A stretch of 64,000 bases of DNA from Arthrobacter hankyongi (GTDB lineage Bacteria; Actinomycetota; Actinomycetes; Actinomycetales; Micrococcaceae): the NCBI RefSeq assembly GCF_022012395.1, contig NZ_JAKLTQ010000004.1:62001-126000 (forward strand). The letters run 5' to 3'. Position numbers and translations under genes: made by a program. The notes below the pieces were generated by a model. That model had not been told where the DNA came from, ran no database searches, and saw nothing but the letters and a program-made list of their open reading frames with translations. How positions within the stretch are numbered: the first letter of the stretch is position 1; every line of letters starts with the position of its first letter. Shown here piece by piece: positions 26,768-35,177 of the stretch.

Positions 26768-27219
26768 CGGGTGCCCCTTATCAGACCGGCGACCAGAAGC
26801 GGCAGTCCCGTCACCACGGCATAGGGGACCCACAGCCAGGTTTCGCGCGAATCTGTCAGGACCAGCAGCGCCACCCCTAGTCCGAAGAGCCCGGTACTGA
26901 GCGCGGAACCGACCGAATACCGCTTGGACCAGCCCAGGCTGGAAGCGCGCCGCCGGCGTCCGTACCGGACACAGGTGACGACCATGCCGGCGACGAAGAC
27001 CGCCGTGGCCACCATGTCCAGCCAGAGAATGTCCTGCGGATAAACGTAGGCGACGACCAGCAGGTACAGCGACATCAGCCCGGCCATCACGGCGGCGTAG
27101 CGGGCACCGGCCCGGTCCGCGGAGCGTGAGATGCGTGCGCCGCCGCTTCCGCCGGCTTCGGCTGCCCGCAGCTGCTCATCCAGGCTGTGGCGTGACTCGT
27201 AGGAAGGTTCGTTTGTCAT
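26764..27219 (-). CDS. Membrane protein cotranscribed with the winged-helix regulator
   Basis: A 151-residue protein with a charged N-terminus of about 40 residues and four hydrophobic helices (YAAVMAGLMSLYLLVVAYVY, MVATAVFVAGMVVTCV, STGLFGLGVALLVL, VPYAVVTGLPLLVAGLI). Its stop overlaps the regulator's start. Proteins of this kind are regularly found with HTH_34 regulators; function unknown. Confidence 0.75.
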   Translation of the reverse strand: MTNEPSYESRHSLDEQLRAAEAGGSGGARISRSADRAGARYAAVMAGLMSLYLLVVAYVYPQDILWLDMVATAVFVAGMVVTCVRYGRRRRASSLGWSKRYSVGSALSTGLFGLGVALLVLTDSRETWLWVPYAVVTGLPLLVAGLIRGTR

Positions 27220-27260
27220 TGGGGTCTCCTCTGTTGGCTTTGAACCGACCGGTTGTCACC

Positions 27261-27296
27261 ATAATACGATAACTACTTTCTTTATGGAAAGTAGTT
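27261..27296 (-). promoter_or_regulatory. Promoter with operator for the membrane-protein/regulator operon
   Basis: AACTACTTTC (27271-27280) and GAAAGTAGTT (27287-27296) form a perfect 10-bp inverted repeat with 6 nt between. On the minus strand TATTAT at 27266-27261 can serve as -10, with the repeat covering the -35 position. This is a likely autoregulatory site. Confidence 0.55.
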
Positions 27297-27372
27297 TTCT
27301 CATATTTCCGAGCTGCGCCAGCATCCCGCCCGATCACGGACGGCTCCCGGCTTCCGGCCCGATGATCCTGCC

Positions 27373-27573
27373 GGTGAGGATTGGTGCGCAAGCCTGGCCG
27401 CAGCGGACTTCTATGCCCCGGCCGTCAATGTCAAGATGGGTCCGTACACCTACAAGGCGACCTGCGAAGCCTGGCGCTGGACTTCCATTGCGCAGGCCAA
27501 CATGACCGGCACCTGCTTCAAGTCGGGCGGGAAGTACTACTTCTACATCTACCGGTTCTTCTACTCCTCCTGA
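27373..27573 (+). pseudogene. Orphan 3' gene fragment, secreted-protein-like
   Basis: The frame up to TGA at 27573 encodes GEDWCASLAAADFYAPAVNV and, further on, YTYKATCEAWRWTSIAQANM and SGGKYYFYIYRFFYSS. The two cysteines and dense aromatic residues look like the end of an extracellular protein. It is open only back to about 27295 and has no start codon, so the 5' part is missing. Not recognised. Confidence 0.4.
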
Positions 27574-27674
27574 CCGGCCCGATCGTCGATGCCCTATTCC
27601 GTCAGGAATGGGGCATCCGTGTTTTAATCGGCCGCGGGTTTCCGCCGTGAACCCACGTTTCCACGCACTTGGAC

Positions 27675-27693
27675 TTAGGTAAGGCTAATCTAC
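27675..27693. promoter_or_regulatory. DtxR/IdeR-type iron box
   Basis: TTAGGTAAGGCTAATCTAC matches the 19-bp IdeR/DtxR consensus TTAGGTTAGGCTAACCTAA at 16 of 19 positions. It overlaps the likely -10 (TACTAA, 27691-27696) of the fusion gene that starts at 27703, so iron-loaded repressor would block it. Confidence 0.8.
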
Positions 27694-27702
27694 TAACCTG
27701 CG

Positions 27703-30231
27703 GTGGTGACCATTCAGCTTCTCCCCGCCCGGGTGCCGTTCGCCGACGAGCTGGCCCGTTACGCAGACCGTCCGGCCGTCTTTGCCGGGGACCTGGTCCT
27801 CAGCTACCGGGAATTGGCCGACCGGGTTGGTGCCGTGGCGGCCCGGCTGGGCCCGCTGCGGCGCCTGGTGGCGCTGGCCGCGGCCAATGATCTGGACTCG
27901 CTCGTGGCCTACCTGGCGGCGCTGTCCGCCGGCCACCCGCTGCTGCTTGTCCCGGCGGACAAGCCGGCGGCCCTGCAGTCGCTCGTCGCGGCCTATGATC
28001 CCGACGTCGTCATGCGGCCGGGGGACGGGGAGCCGGTGCTGGAGAAACGGCGGCCCGGCAGCCGCCACGAGCTGCACCCCGAGCTTGCCCTGCTGCTCAG
28101 TACGTCCGGCTCCACCGGCACCCCCAAGCTCGTGCGGCTCTCGCACGAGAACCTGCAGGCCAATGCCGAAGCCATTGCCGAGTATTTGTCCATCGGCACC
28201 GGCGACCGGGCCGCGACCACGCTGCCGATGCATTACTGCTACGGCTTGTCGGTGATCAACAGCCATCTGCTGCGTGGTGCGGGCCTTGTGCTCACGGACC
28301 TGTCCGTCGTCGACCCGTGTTTCTGGGAGCTGTTCCGGAGCCGCCGGGCGACGTCGTTCGCGGCCGTGCCGTACACCTTCGAACTGCTCGAACGGGTGGG
28401 GTTCCCGGGCATGGACCTGCCCAGCCTGCGCTACCTGACCCAGGCCGGCGGCCGGCTCGATCCCGACACCGTGGTCCGGTATGCCGGGCTCGGCCGCCGG
28501 CGCGGCTGGGACCTGTTCGTCATGTATGGCCAGACGGAGGCCACCGCCCGGATGGCCTACCTGCCGCCTGACCTGGCAGCCGGCAACCCGGGAATGATCG
28601 GGGTGCCGGTGCCGGGCGGCGCCTTCCGCATCGACCCGGTACCCGGCCTGGCGGACGGGGAACTGGTCTACACGGGTCCGAACGTCATGCTCGGCTATGC
28701 CGGGAACCCGGCGGACCTCGCTGCCGGCCGCACCATCGAGGAGCTGCGCACCGGCGACCTCGCCCGGCAGCACCCGTCCGGACTGTACGAGGTGGTCGGC
28801 CGGCGCAGCCGTTTCGTCAAGATCGTGGGCCTGCGCATCGACCTCGGCCAAGTCGAACGGATCCTCGCCGCGCTTGGCGTGCCGGCGGCCGCCGCAGGCT
28901 CGGACCACCGGCTCGTGATCGCCGTCGAGGGCGGTCACGAGCCGGGCCTGCTGGCCAAGACCCTGGCCCGGGAGATCGGGCTGCCGCGGACAGCCATCGG
29001 GGTGCACGCCGTCGAACGCCTTCCCCGGCTGCCCACCGGCAAGCTGGACTACGCCGCGGTCCTCGCCCTCGACGCGCCGGAACCTGCCGAACCCCGCAGC
29101 GGCCCGGCCGACGGGCCGGATGATGTCCGCACGATCCTCGCCGAGACGCTGGAGCGAAGCGATGTCGGCGAGGACGACACGTTCGTTTCGCTCGGTGGGG
29201 ACTCGCTGTCCTACGTGGCAGCCTCGCTGCGGCTGGAGCGCGCGCTGGGGAGCCTGCCGCCGGACTGGCACCTTAGAACCGTCCGCGAGCTGGCACCGCG
29301 CCCGCAGCAGCGCCGGCGCATGCGAAGGTTCTTCGCTCCGCTGGAGGCCGGCATCGTGCTGCGGGCCGTGGCGATCGTCTTCATCATCGGCACGCACGCC
29401 CACCTGTTCCACTGGCCCGGCATGGCCCACGTCCTGATGGCGGTGGCCGGATACAATTTCGCACGCTTCCAGCTCAACGGCGGCCGGCTGTCGCGCCTGC
29501 GCCGCCAGCTGCGCAGCCTGGGCAGGATCGTGGTGCCCAGCCTGGCGTTCATCGCGTTCGCCTACCTGGCCACCGACAGGTACAGCCCCGCCAACCTCGT
29601 GCTGCTGAACTCCTTCCTCGGGCCGGAGACCTGGACCACGCAGTGGGACTTCTGGTTCATTGAGATGCTGGTCTACGTGCTCGGCGCCATGGCGGTCCTG
29701 CTCGCGGTGCCGTGGGCGGACCGCGCCGAGCGGCGCTTCCCGCTCGCCTTCCCGCTGGCGCTGACCGCCGCAGGACTGCTGACCCGCTTCGGGATCGTGG
29801 AACTCTCCGTGCCGAAGCCGGCGCCGGTGCTGTGGCTCTTCGCCCTGGGCTGGGCCATTGCCCGGGCCCGTACCCTGCCCCAGCGTGCTGCCGTTTCCGC
29901 CATCGCCGCGCTGGCCGTCCCGGGCTTCTTCGGCGATCCGGCCCGCGACGCCACCATCCTGGCCGGCATCCTGGTGCTCGCCTGGCTGCCCGCGGTCCCG
30001 GTGCCGGCCGGCCTGCACCGGCTGCTGGCGCTGCTGGCCAGCTCGTCGCTGTATGCCTACCTGACACACTGGCTGGTCTACCCCGGCCTGGCGCCGATCA
30101 GCCCGGCCCTTGCCGTGGCCGCCTCGCTGGCCGCCGGCGCGGCATACTGGGCGCTGTGCCTGTGGCTAACTAATACTGTCCGACGGCGGCGGACCGCCGG
30201 GGCGGGAACCGGCCCGAAGGGCCGGGGGTAG
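27703..30231 (+). CDS. Adenylation - carrier - acyltransferase-3 fusion (NRPS-like), iron-regulated
   Basis: An 842-residue protein with three parts. Residues 1-450 are an AMP-forming adenylation domain (STSGSTGTPK near 131, YGQTEATAR near 285, RTGDLA near 349, VVGRRSRFVKIVGLRIDLGQ near 365, and LPTGKLDY near 445). Residues 465-535 are a carrier domain with LGGDSLSY, Ser501 being the phosphopantetheine site. Residues 550-830 are a membrane acyltransferase-3 domain of about ten helices. There is no condensation or thioesterase domain. The GTG start lacks a ribosome site and lies 6 bp after TACTAA, so a leaderless mRNA is likely. It probably loads an acid on its own carrier and transfers it at the membrane to a hydroxyl or amine, perhaps for a siderophore or cell-surface product. 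Substrate unknown. Confidence 0.85.
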   Translation: MVTIQLLPARVPFADELARYADRPAVFAGDLVLSYRELADRVGAVAARLGPLRRLVALAAANDLDSLVAYLAALSAGHPLLLVPADKPAALQSLVAAYDPDVVMRPGDGEPVLEKRRPGSRHELHPELALLLSTSGSTGTPKLVRLSHENLQANAEAIAEYLSIGTGDRAATTLPMHYCYGLSVINSHLLRGAGLVLTDLSVVDPCFWELFRSRRATSFAAVPYTFELLERVGFPGMDLPSLRYLTQAGGRLDPDTVVRYAGLGRRRGWDLFVMYGQTEATARMAYLPPDLAAGNPGMIGVPVPGGAFRIDPVPGLADGELVYTGPNVMLGYAGNPADLAAGRTIEELRTGDLARQHPSGLYEVVGRRSRFVKIVGLRIDLGQVERILAALGVPAAAAGSDHRLVIAVEGGHEPGLLAKTLAREIGLPRTAIGVHAVERLPRLPTGKLDYAAVLALDAPEPAEPRSGPADGPDDVRTILAETLERSDVGEDDTFVSLGGDSLSYVAASLRLERALGSLPPDWHLRTVRELAPRPQQRRRMRRFFAPLEAGIVLRAVAIVFIIGTHAHLFHWPGMAHVLMAVAGYNFARFQLNGGRLSRLRRQLRSLGRIVVPSLAFIAFAYLATDRYSPANLVLLNSFLGPETWTTQWDFWFIEMLVYVLGAMAVLLAVPWADRAERRFPLAFPLALTAAGLLTRFGIVELSVPKPAPVLWLFALGWAIARARTLPQRAAVSAIAALAVPGFFGDPARDATILAGILVLAWLPAVPVPAGLHRLLALLASSSLYAYLTHWLVYPGLAPISPALAVAASLAAGAAYWALCLWLTNTVRRRRTAGAGTGPKGRG

Positions 30232-30240
30232 CCGAACCGC

Positions 30241-30265
30241 CCGGGCCTGGCTGCGGCAGGCCCGG
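30241..30265. terminator. Hairpin between convergent genes
   Basis: CCGGGCCTG (30241-30249) pairs exactly with CAGGCCCGG (30257-30265), loop 7 nt. It lies between the stop of the fusion gene and the stop of the TetR gene, and may terminate both. Confidence 0.5.
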
Positions 30266-30267
30266 CC

Positions 30268-30861
30268 TCACTCCTCGGTGAGCAGGTGGCACCAGGCGTC
30301 GGTGAGCGTTTCGAGGCAGGTTTCGCGGTCCATGACTCCCCAGCCCAGCCGGAACCAGCGCCGGGACAGGAACTCGAACTGGCCGAAGGCCAGCACGCAG
30401 CGGATGTGGCGGGTGGCCGGCTCGAAGCGCCCCGCCCGGTCCAGGCCTTCCTGCATCGAGGTCGCCACGTCCTCGAACCAGGATTCGATCTTGTCGGCGA
30501 CCTCGGGTTCCCCGGCGGCCGCCTGGTGGGCGGCCAGGATGTAGGGGCGGATGACGGCCCACTGGTCGAATTTCTTGTTCAGCCAGGCCCGGACCAGGTT
30601 CCGTCGGCCCAGTTCGACGACGGTGGACAGCGGCGGATCGTCCACGGTGGTGAGGATCTTGTCCACCGTGGTGATCAGTTCGGACATCAGCTCCGCCTTG
30701 GACGAGAAGTGCAGGTAGAACGTCGTCCGCGTCGTCCCGGCCGCACCTGCGATGTCGTCAATGGTGGTGGCCGCGTAGCCCTTGGATTCGAAGAGCTCCA
30801 GCCCCTTCTCCAACAGCAGCTGCCGGGTCAGCTGCTTCTGTGCTTCGCGTAGTGATGCCAT
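30268..30861 (-). CDS. TetR-family regulator of the adjacent DHA2 exporter
   Basis: A 197-residue TetR regulator. The DNA-binding domain is canonical (GLELFESKGYAATTIDDIAG, AAGTTRTTFYLHFSSKAELM). The C-terminal domain is rich in Trp and Phe, fitting a drug-binding pocket. It is transcribed away from an MFS exporter gene (31040), the classical arrangement in which the regulator represses both from the shared region (30862-31039). Confidence 0.9.
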   Translation of the reverse strand: MASLREAQKQLTRQLLLEKGLELFESKGYAATTIDDIAGAAGTTRTTFYLHFSSKAELMSELITTVDKILTTVDDPPLSTVVELGRRNLVRAWLNKKFDQWAVIRPYILAAHQAAAGEPEVADKIESWFEDVATSMQEGLDRAGRFEPATRHIRCVLAFGQFEFLSRRWFRLGWGVMDRETCLETLTDAWCHLLTEE

Positions 30862-30920
30862 GCCATTCAGGATAGCCGACTGGCCGCAATACCAGCTGAA
30901 TGGTCACATTGAAATTTCAT

Positions 30921-30949
30921 TTGACAGACTGTTGTGCAAAACCTAGCTT
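30921..30949 (+). promoter_or_regulatory. Promoter of the DHA2 exporter gene
   Basis: TTGACA (30921-30926), 17 bp, TAGCTT (30944-30949). It lies in the TetR/MFS divergent region, about 90 bp before the exporter start, where the TetR protein would act. Confidence 0.45.
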
Positions 30950-31039
30950 TGTAGCAGAAATCACAGTGGTTTGGATCACGATGGGGAATGGTCCCCGGCC
31001 GTTCCATCCGATCGCTTGCACCTTAACTAAGGAGTTCTT

Positions 31040-32656
31040 ATGAGCCAGGACCACGGGACCCGGACGTCACAGCCGTCATTGCCGCCGCAGGCACCGCCGT
31101 CGTCGGGCCGTTCCGGCCGGACGGCCGGCACCCTGGCGGCGGCGTCGCTGGCGGTAATGATCGCGCAGGTTGCCAACGCGCTGCCCGGCGCGCTCAACGG
31201 CGAATATCAGCTGACCTTCAACACCTTCGGGTCCCAGCTGACCTGGATCACCGCGGCCTTTATGATTCCGGTGGTCGTCTTCGAACTCACCTTCGGCGTG
31301 CTCGGCGACAAGTTCGGCCACCGCAAGCTGGTGGTCGGCGGCGCCGCGCTGGTGGTCATCGGTTCGCTGGTCTGCACCATCTCGCCGACCGTCCAGGCCA
31401 TGTGGGTCGGCTCCGCGCTCAACGGACTCGGAGCCGGCGCCATCTACCCGGCGTCGCTGGCCCTGGTCGCCTCGGTGGCGCGCACCATGCAGGAACGGGT
31501 GCGCGGCATCGCCATCTGGGCCGGCTTCCTCTCCGCCGGCTCGGCCATCTCCCCGCTGCTGGGCGGCGTCTTTGCCGGTTTCGGCTGGTGGCGCGGCGCG
31601 TACGCCGTCGTTGCCGTCTTCAGCGTGGCTGCGCTGGTCCTGACGCTCTTCCGCGCGCAGGAAGCCAAGGTGGCCGAAGGCCGCCGGCTGGATCTCTGGG
31701 GCCAGATCACCTTGGCGCTGGGCCTGATCCTGGTGCTCTTCGGCCTGGTCCAGGGGCCCGAGGACGGCTGGGGGTCCACCCACGTCGTCGCGAGCCTCGC
31801 CGCCGGTGCCGCCCTGCTGGCCGTCTTTGTGGTGATCGAACTGCGGGTCCAGTCGCCGCTGCTGGACCTGAGGGTCTTCCGCAACCGCCAGTTCACCGTC
31901 GCCTCCATCGTCGCCGTCGTCGGCATGTTCGCCTTCCTGGGTGCCTGCTTCTCCACCAGCATGTGGCTCGGTCCGGTGCAGCACCAGAACCCGCTGTACC
32001 TCGGCCTGCTCTTCCTGCTGCTGCAGGGCCCGGCCTTCGTGCTGATTCCGGTGATCTCCCGGCTGCAGGCGCGGATCTCCTCGCGCTGGCTGCTGACCTT
32101 CGGGTTCCTGGCCATGGGCGCCGGTGCGCTGACCGCCTCGACGTTCGACGTCGCCAATCGGGACGTGGCCGTCTTTATCCTGCCGTCCCTGCTGGTCGGC
32201 CTGGGCTTCGCGCTGACGCTCAGCCCGATGACGGCGATTGCCGTGAATTCCGTGCCGCGCCAGCTGACCGGCATGGCCAGCGCCACCACCAACCTGCTGC
32301 GCGACCTCGGTTTCGCCCTCGGCCCGGTGCTTGTCGGTGCCATCGCGCTGAGCACCGCGGGCAGCCACCTGGTGCCGGCCCTGCAGTCCTCCGGGCTGCC
32401 GGCCGACCAGCTCGGTCCGGCCCTGGGCATCGCCGAGGCGGGCGGACCCATCGCGCTGAACAGCCTGCCGCCGGGCGTCCCCGGCGCCGAAGCCAGCCAG
32501 TTCGCGCTCGAGGCGCTCGGCAGCGGCTTTACCGAGGCCTTCCTCGTCGTCGCGGTGTCCGCATTGGCCGCGGCGCTGCTCAGCTGGTTTGGCCTGGGCG
32601 GCACCGGGCAGGCGGATCCGGAGCACGAGCCCGAGGCCGTCGAAGCCGGCCGGTAG
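31040..32656 (+). CDS. DHA2-type MFS drug exporter (EmrB/QacA-like)
   Basis: A 538-residue transporter with about 14 hydrophobic segments. Typical landmarks are GVLGDKFGHRKLVVGGAALV (loop 2-3 motif), GLGAGAIYPASLALVASV (helix 4) and SPLLGGVFAGFGWWRGAY (helix 5, antiporter-type). The start follows a strong AAGGAG. The divergent TetR gene suggests induction by a toxic substrate. It is convergent with a second DHA2 gene (32839-34338) across a long hairpin. Confidence 0.9.
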   Translation: MSQDHGTRTSQPSLPPQAPPSSGRSGRTAGTLAAASLAVMIAQVANALPGALNGEYQLTFNTFGSQLTWITAAFMIPVVVFELTFGVLGDKFGHRKLVVGGAALVVIGSLVCTISPTVQAMWVGSALNGLGAGAIYPASLALVASVARTMQERVRGIAIWAGFLSAGSAISPLLGGVFAGFGWWRGAYAVVAVFSVAALVLTLFRAQEAKVAEGRRLDLWGQITLALGLILVLFGLVQGPEDGWGSTHVVASLAAGAALLAVFVVIELRVQSPLLDLRVFRNRQFTVASIVAVVGMFAFLGACFSTSMWLGPVQHQNPLYLGLLFLLLQGPAFVLIPVISRLQARISSRWLLTFGFLAMGAGALTASTFDVANRDVAVFILPSLLVGLGFALTLSPMTAIAVNSVPRQLTGMASATTNLLRDLGFALGPVLVGAIALSTAGSHLVPALQSSGLPADQLGPALGIAEAGGPIALNSLPPGVPGAEASQFALEALGSGFTEAFLVVAVSALAAALLSWFGLGGTGQADPEHEPEAVEAGR

Positions 32657-32701
32657 CGCGGACGGCGGCCAGGTCCTGGCCTTTCCCCGTCCCTCGAATC
32701 C

Positions 32702-32751
32702 CCCGCGAAACGGGACCCTGCTGCCGCTGCAGGGTATTCCCGTTCCGCGGG
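32702..32751. terminator. Long hairpin between convergent exporter genes
   Basis: CCCGCG...AACGGGA and CCCTGC on the left arm pair with GCAGGG and TCCCGTT...CGCGGG on the right, with small bulges. It lies midway between two convergent MFS genes and likely terminates both. Confidence 0.55.
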
Positions 32752-32838
32752 CTGAGGGCGGCGCGGGGTGGAACCGCACTGAACCGCAGGGGGGCCGGCA
32801 CGGATGCCCCGGCCGGCCCCGCGGCGGGCAGCGGCGGG

Positions 32839-34338
32839 TCAGCCGTTGGCGGTTTCCTTCGCGCGGTCCTTGGCCGGGACCTCCGTGTGCAGGCGGCGCA
32901 CGAACGGGGCGCAGGCGACGGCGGCGAGGCCGAGGATGCCGCCGACCGTGAAGGCGAGGCGGACGCCGTCGACCAGTGCGATGTTCCCGGCGATGCCGCT
33001 GGAGGCCGCGATGGAGGTGCCGATGGTCATGGCGGCAATCAGCACCGCGGTTCCGGCGGCGCCGGCCAGCTGCTGCAGGGTGTTCATGATCGCGCTGCCG
33101 TGGCCGTACTGCTCGCGCGGCAGGGCGCCCAGGGCGACGGTCATCAGCGGGGTCATCAGCATGGCCATGCCGATGCAGAACACGGTGTGGAAGGTAACGA
33201 TCAGGCCGACCGGGGTGTCGACGTGGACGCTGCCCAGCAGCCACTGGCCTCCGGCCAGCAGGACGGCGCCGGGAATCACGATCGGCCGCGGCCCGACCTT
33301 GTCGTAGATGCGGCCGACGAGCGGGGACACGATGCCCTGGACCAGGCCGCCCGGCAGCAGGGCCAGGCCGATGGCCAGGGTGGTCAGGCCCATGCCGTTC
33401 TGCATGAAGATCGGCATGACCATCACGGTGCCAAGCATGGTCGCCATCGCGATCATGACGATGACCACGGAGATGCGGAAGTTGTGCACCTTGAACGGGC
33501 GCAGGTCCAGCAGGTCGGATTCGGTCCGGCGCAGCGCGCGCTGGCGGCGGATGAACAGGCCCAGTGCGACGGCGCCGACCACCAGTGCGGCGACCGGGGC
33601 CCAGGCGCCTTCCAGCAGGCTGGCGATGGAGGAGAGCGCGTAGACGATGCCGCCGAAGGCGAAGGCCGACAGGATGACGGAGGGGATATCCAGCGGAGCC
33701 TTGCGCGTTTCCCTGCCGGTCTTGATGGCGAAGACGCCAAAAAGGAACACGATGGCGGCGGCCGGAAGCATCAGGCCGAAGACCCAGCGCCAGTCCAGCG
33801 AGTTGATGATGGCGCCGGAGAGGGTGGGGCCGATGGCCGGCGCCACGGAGATCACCACGGAGTTCAGCCCCATGACGGTGCCGCGGTGCCGGACCGGCAC
33901 GGAGGTCAGGGTGGTGGTCATCAGCAGCGGCAGGATGATCGCGGTGCCGCCGGCCTGGATGATGCGGGCGGCCAGCAGCACCGCGAAGGTCGGGGCGATC
34001 GCCGCCAGTGCGGTGCCGGCGATGAACAGCAGCAGGGCCCAGATGAACAGCGAGCGGGTGGTGAAGCGCTGCAGCATAAAGCCGGTGGTCGGGATGACCA
34101 CGGCCATGGTGAGCATAAAGCCGGTGGTCAGCCACTGTGCGGTGGTGGCTTCGATCCTGAGGTCGGCCATCAGGTTGGGCAGGGCGACCGTCAGCACGGT
34201 CTCGTTCAGGATCATGAGCAGCGCCGACAGCACCAGGGCGCTGATCACGGCGGCGACGCGTTTGACCGGGATCCGTTCCGGCTCCGCGGCCGCCTCCACC
34301 TGTCCGGGCGGAATTTTCTCCTCGAGGACGTTTGCCAT
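32839..34338 (-). CDS. DHA2-type MFS drug exporter, MarR-linked
   Basis: A 499-residue exporter with about 14 hydrophobic segments. The N-terminus has the family signature ILNETVLTVALPNLMADLRI (helix 1), then TTAQWLTTGFMLTMAVVIP. The helix 4 and helix 5 motifs RIIQAGGTAIILPLLMTT and APAIGPTLSGAII are present. The ATG at 34338 is preferred, as AAGAAGG precedes it; a GTG six bases upstream is possible. The marR gene lies upstream on the same strand and an inverted repeat at 34473-34490 separates them. Confidence 0.9.
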   Translation of the reverse strand: MANVLEEKIPPGQVEAAAEPERIPVKRVAAVISALVLSALLMILNETVLTVALPNLMADLRIEATTAQWLTTGFMLTMAVVIPTTGFMLQRFTTRSLFIWALLLFIAGTALAAIAPTFAVLLAARIIQAGGTAIILPLLMTTTLTSVPVRHRGTVMGLNSVVISVAPAIGPTLSGAIINSLDWRWVFGLMLPAAAIVFLFGVFAIKTGRETRKAPLDIPSVILSAFAFGGIVYALSSIASLLEGAWAPVAALVVGAVALGLFIRRQRALRRTESDLLDLRPFKVHNFRISVVIVMIAMATMLGTVMVMPIFMQNGMGLTTLAIGLALLPGGLVQGIVSPLVGRIYDKVGPRPIVIPGAVLLAGGQWLLGSVHVDTPVGLIVTFHTVFCIGMAMLMTPLMTVALGALPREQYGHGSAIMNTLQQLAGAAGTAVLIAAMTIGTSIAASSGIAGNIALVDGVRLAFTVGGILGLAAVACAPFVRRLHTEVPAKDRAKETANG

Positions 34339-34472
34339 GGGCACCTTCTTCTGTGGGGTTGCTGTGGGGCCGGGCCGCGGGCGTGCCCGGTCGGAAAAAC
34401 GGGAACCGGAGCCGGTCAGGCCGCCTGCCGCCGGGCAGCACGGAATCTGCGTGGATCTCCGGTTGAAATAAT

Positions 34473-34490
34473 ACTTATGAAAGTATAAGT
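34473..34490. promoter_or_regulatory. Probable MarR operator
   Basis: ACTTAT-GAAAGT-ATAAGT is an exact 6-bp inverted repeat; ATACTT/AAGTAT overlaps it. It lies between the marR stop and the exporter start, so it would control the exporter promoter. Confidence 0.5.
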
Positions 34491-34523
34491 GATTGGCCGG
34501 CCTGATACCAGCCGGGCAGGTGG

Positions 34524-34997
34524 TTATTCGGGTTCTTCCAGCAGGGCGGCAAGGCGCTGCAGGGCCGGCAGGCTGGCCTGGATCTGTGCCTGTTCGCCCG
34601 GCAGCAGTCCGGCGGCGGCCGTGGCCAGGGCGTCGGCCCAGGCAGTCTCCAACAGGGTCTTGATCCGCAGCGATTCGGCCGTGGGGTGCAGCGTGACGTA
34701 GCGCTTGTCGGCGGCGTCGCGGGTGCGGGTGACCAGGCCGAGGGCCACCAGTTCCCGCAGCTGGGTGCTGACATTGCTGAACTGGCGGCCCAGGCGGGAG
34801 GCGACCTCGGCAACCGTGGTGCCCGGGTGGTCCTCGATTACCCGCAGGATGTCCAGTACTCCGTTCGGCAGCGGGGCCACCCCCGTGTGCTCGAGGGATT
34901 TCCGGCGCACGCTGGCCGAGATGTCGATCGCCGCCACGGCCAGGGCCCGCAGGTCCGCACCTCTGGCCTGCAGGGCGTCCGGCTCAGCATTCTCCAT
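34524..34997 (-). CDS. MarR-family transcriptional regulator
   Basis: A 157-residue MarR protein. The winged helix is VLDILRVIEDHPGTTVAEVASRL, recognition helix QFSNVSTQLRELVALGLV and wing TRTRDAADKRYVTLHPT. Helices at both ends would form the dimer. It lies upstream of the DHA2 exporter on the same strand, separated by the inverted repeat at 34473-34490. It probably represses the exporter and is released by a drug-like ligand. Confidence 0.88.
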   Translation of the reverse strand: MENAEPDALQARGADLRALAVAAIDISASVRRKSLEHTGVAPLPNGVLDILRVIEDHPGTTVAEVASRLGRQFSNVSTQLRELVALGLVTRTRDAADKRYVTLHPTAESLRIKTLLETAWADALATAAAGLLPGEQAQIQASLPALQRLAALLEEPE

Positions 34998-35177
34998 GCC
35001 ACCAGCTTAGGTGCCTGCCTGGATATGTTCCGGGTGGCGTGGGCGAGGGGACAGGGGCATTTTCCGACAGATGGGCGTGATTGGTCACTGGGCTTGGTGT
35101 TGTTCGCTTTCGCTGGCGGCGTCGGCCAGACTGGAGCCTGACGCTACTGTCCGGACCCGGGAAAGGCGGAGGCATTG

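Noticed and set aside
27685-30069. A 794-codon open frame antisense to the adenylation-acyltransferase gene
   Set aside because: Antisense shadow of a clear coding gene, without domains or ribosome site. The same applies to the long antisense frames at 2614-4296, 4608-6200, 49625-51967, 57634-59718 and 61291-63591.
31402-34488. A 1028-codon open frame on the plus strand across two exporter genes
   Set aside because: It lies in a shadow frame of one MFS gene and antisense to the other. Composition is Arg/Pro/Gly-rich and has no domain; long antisense frames are expected at this GC content.
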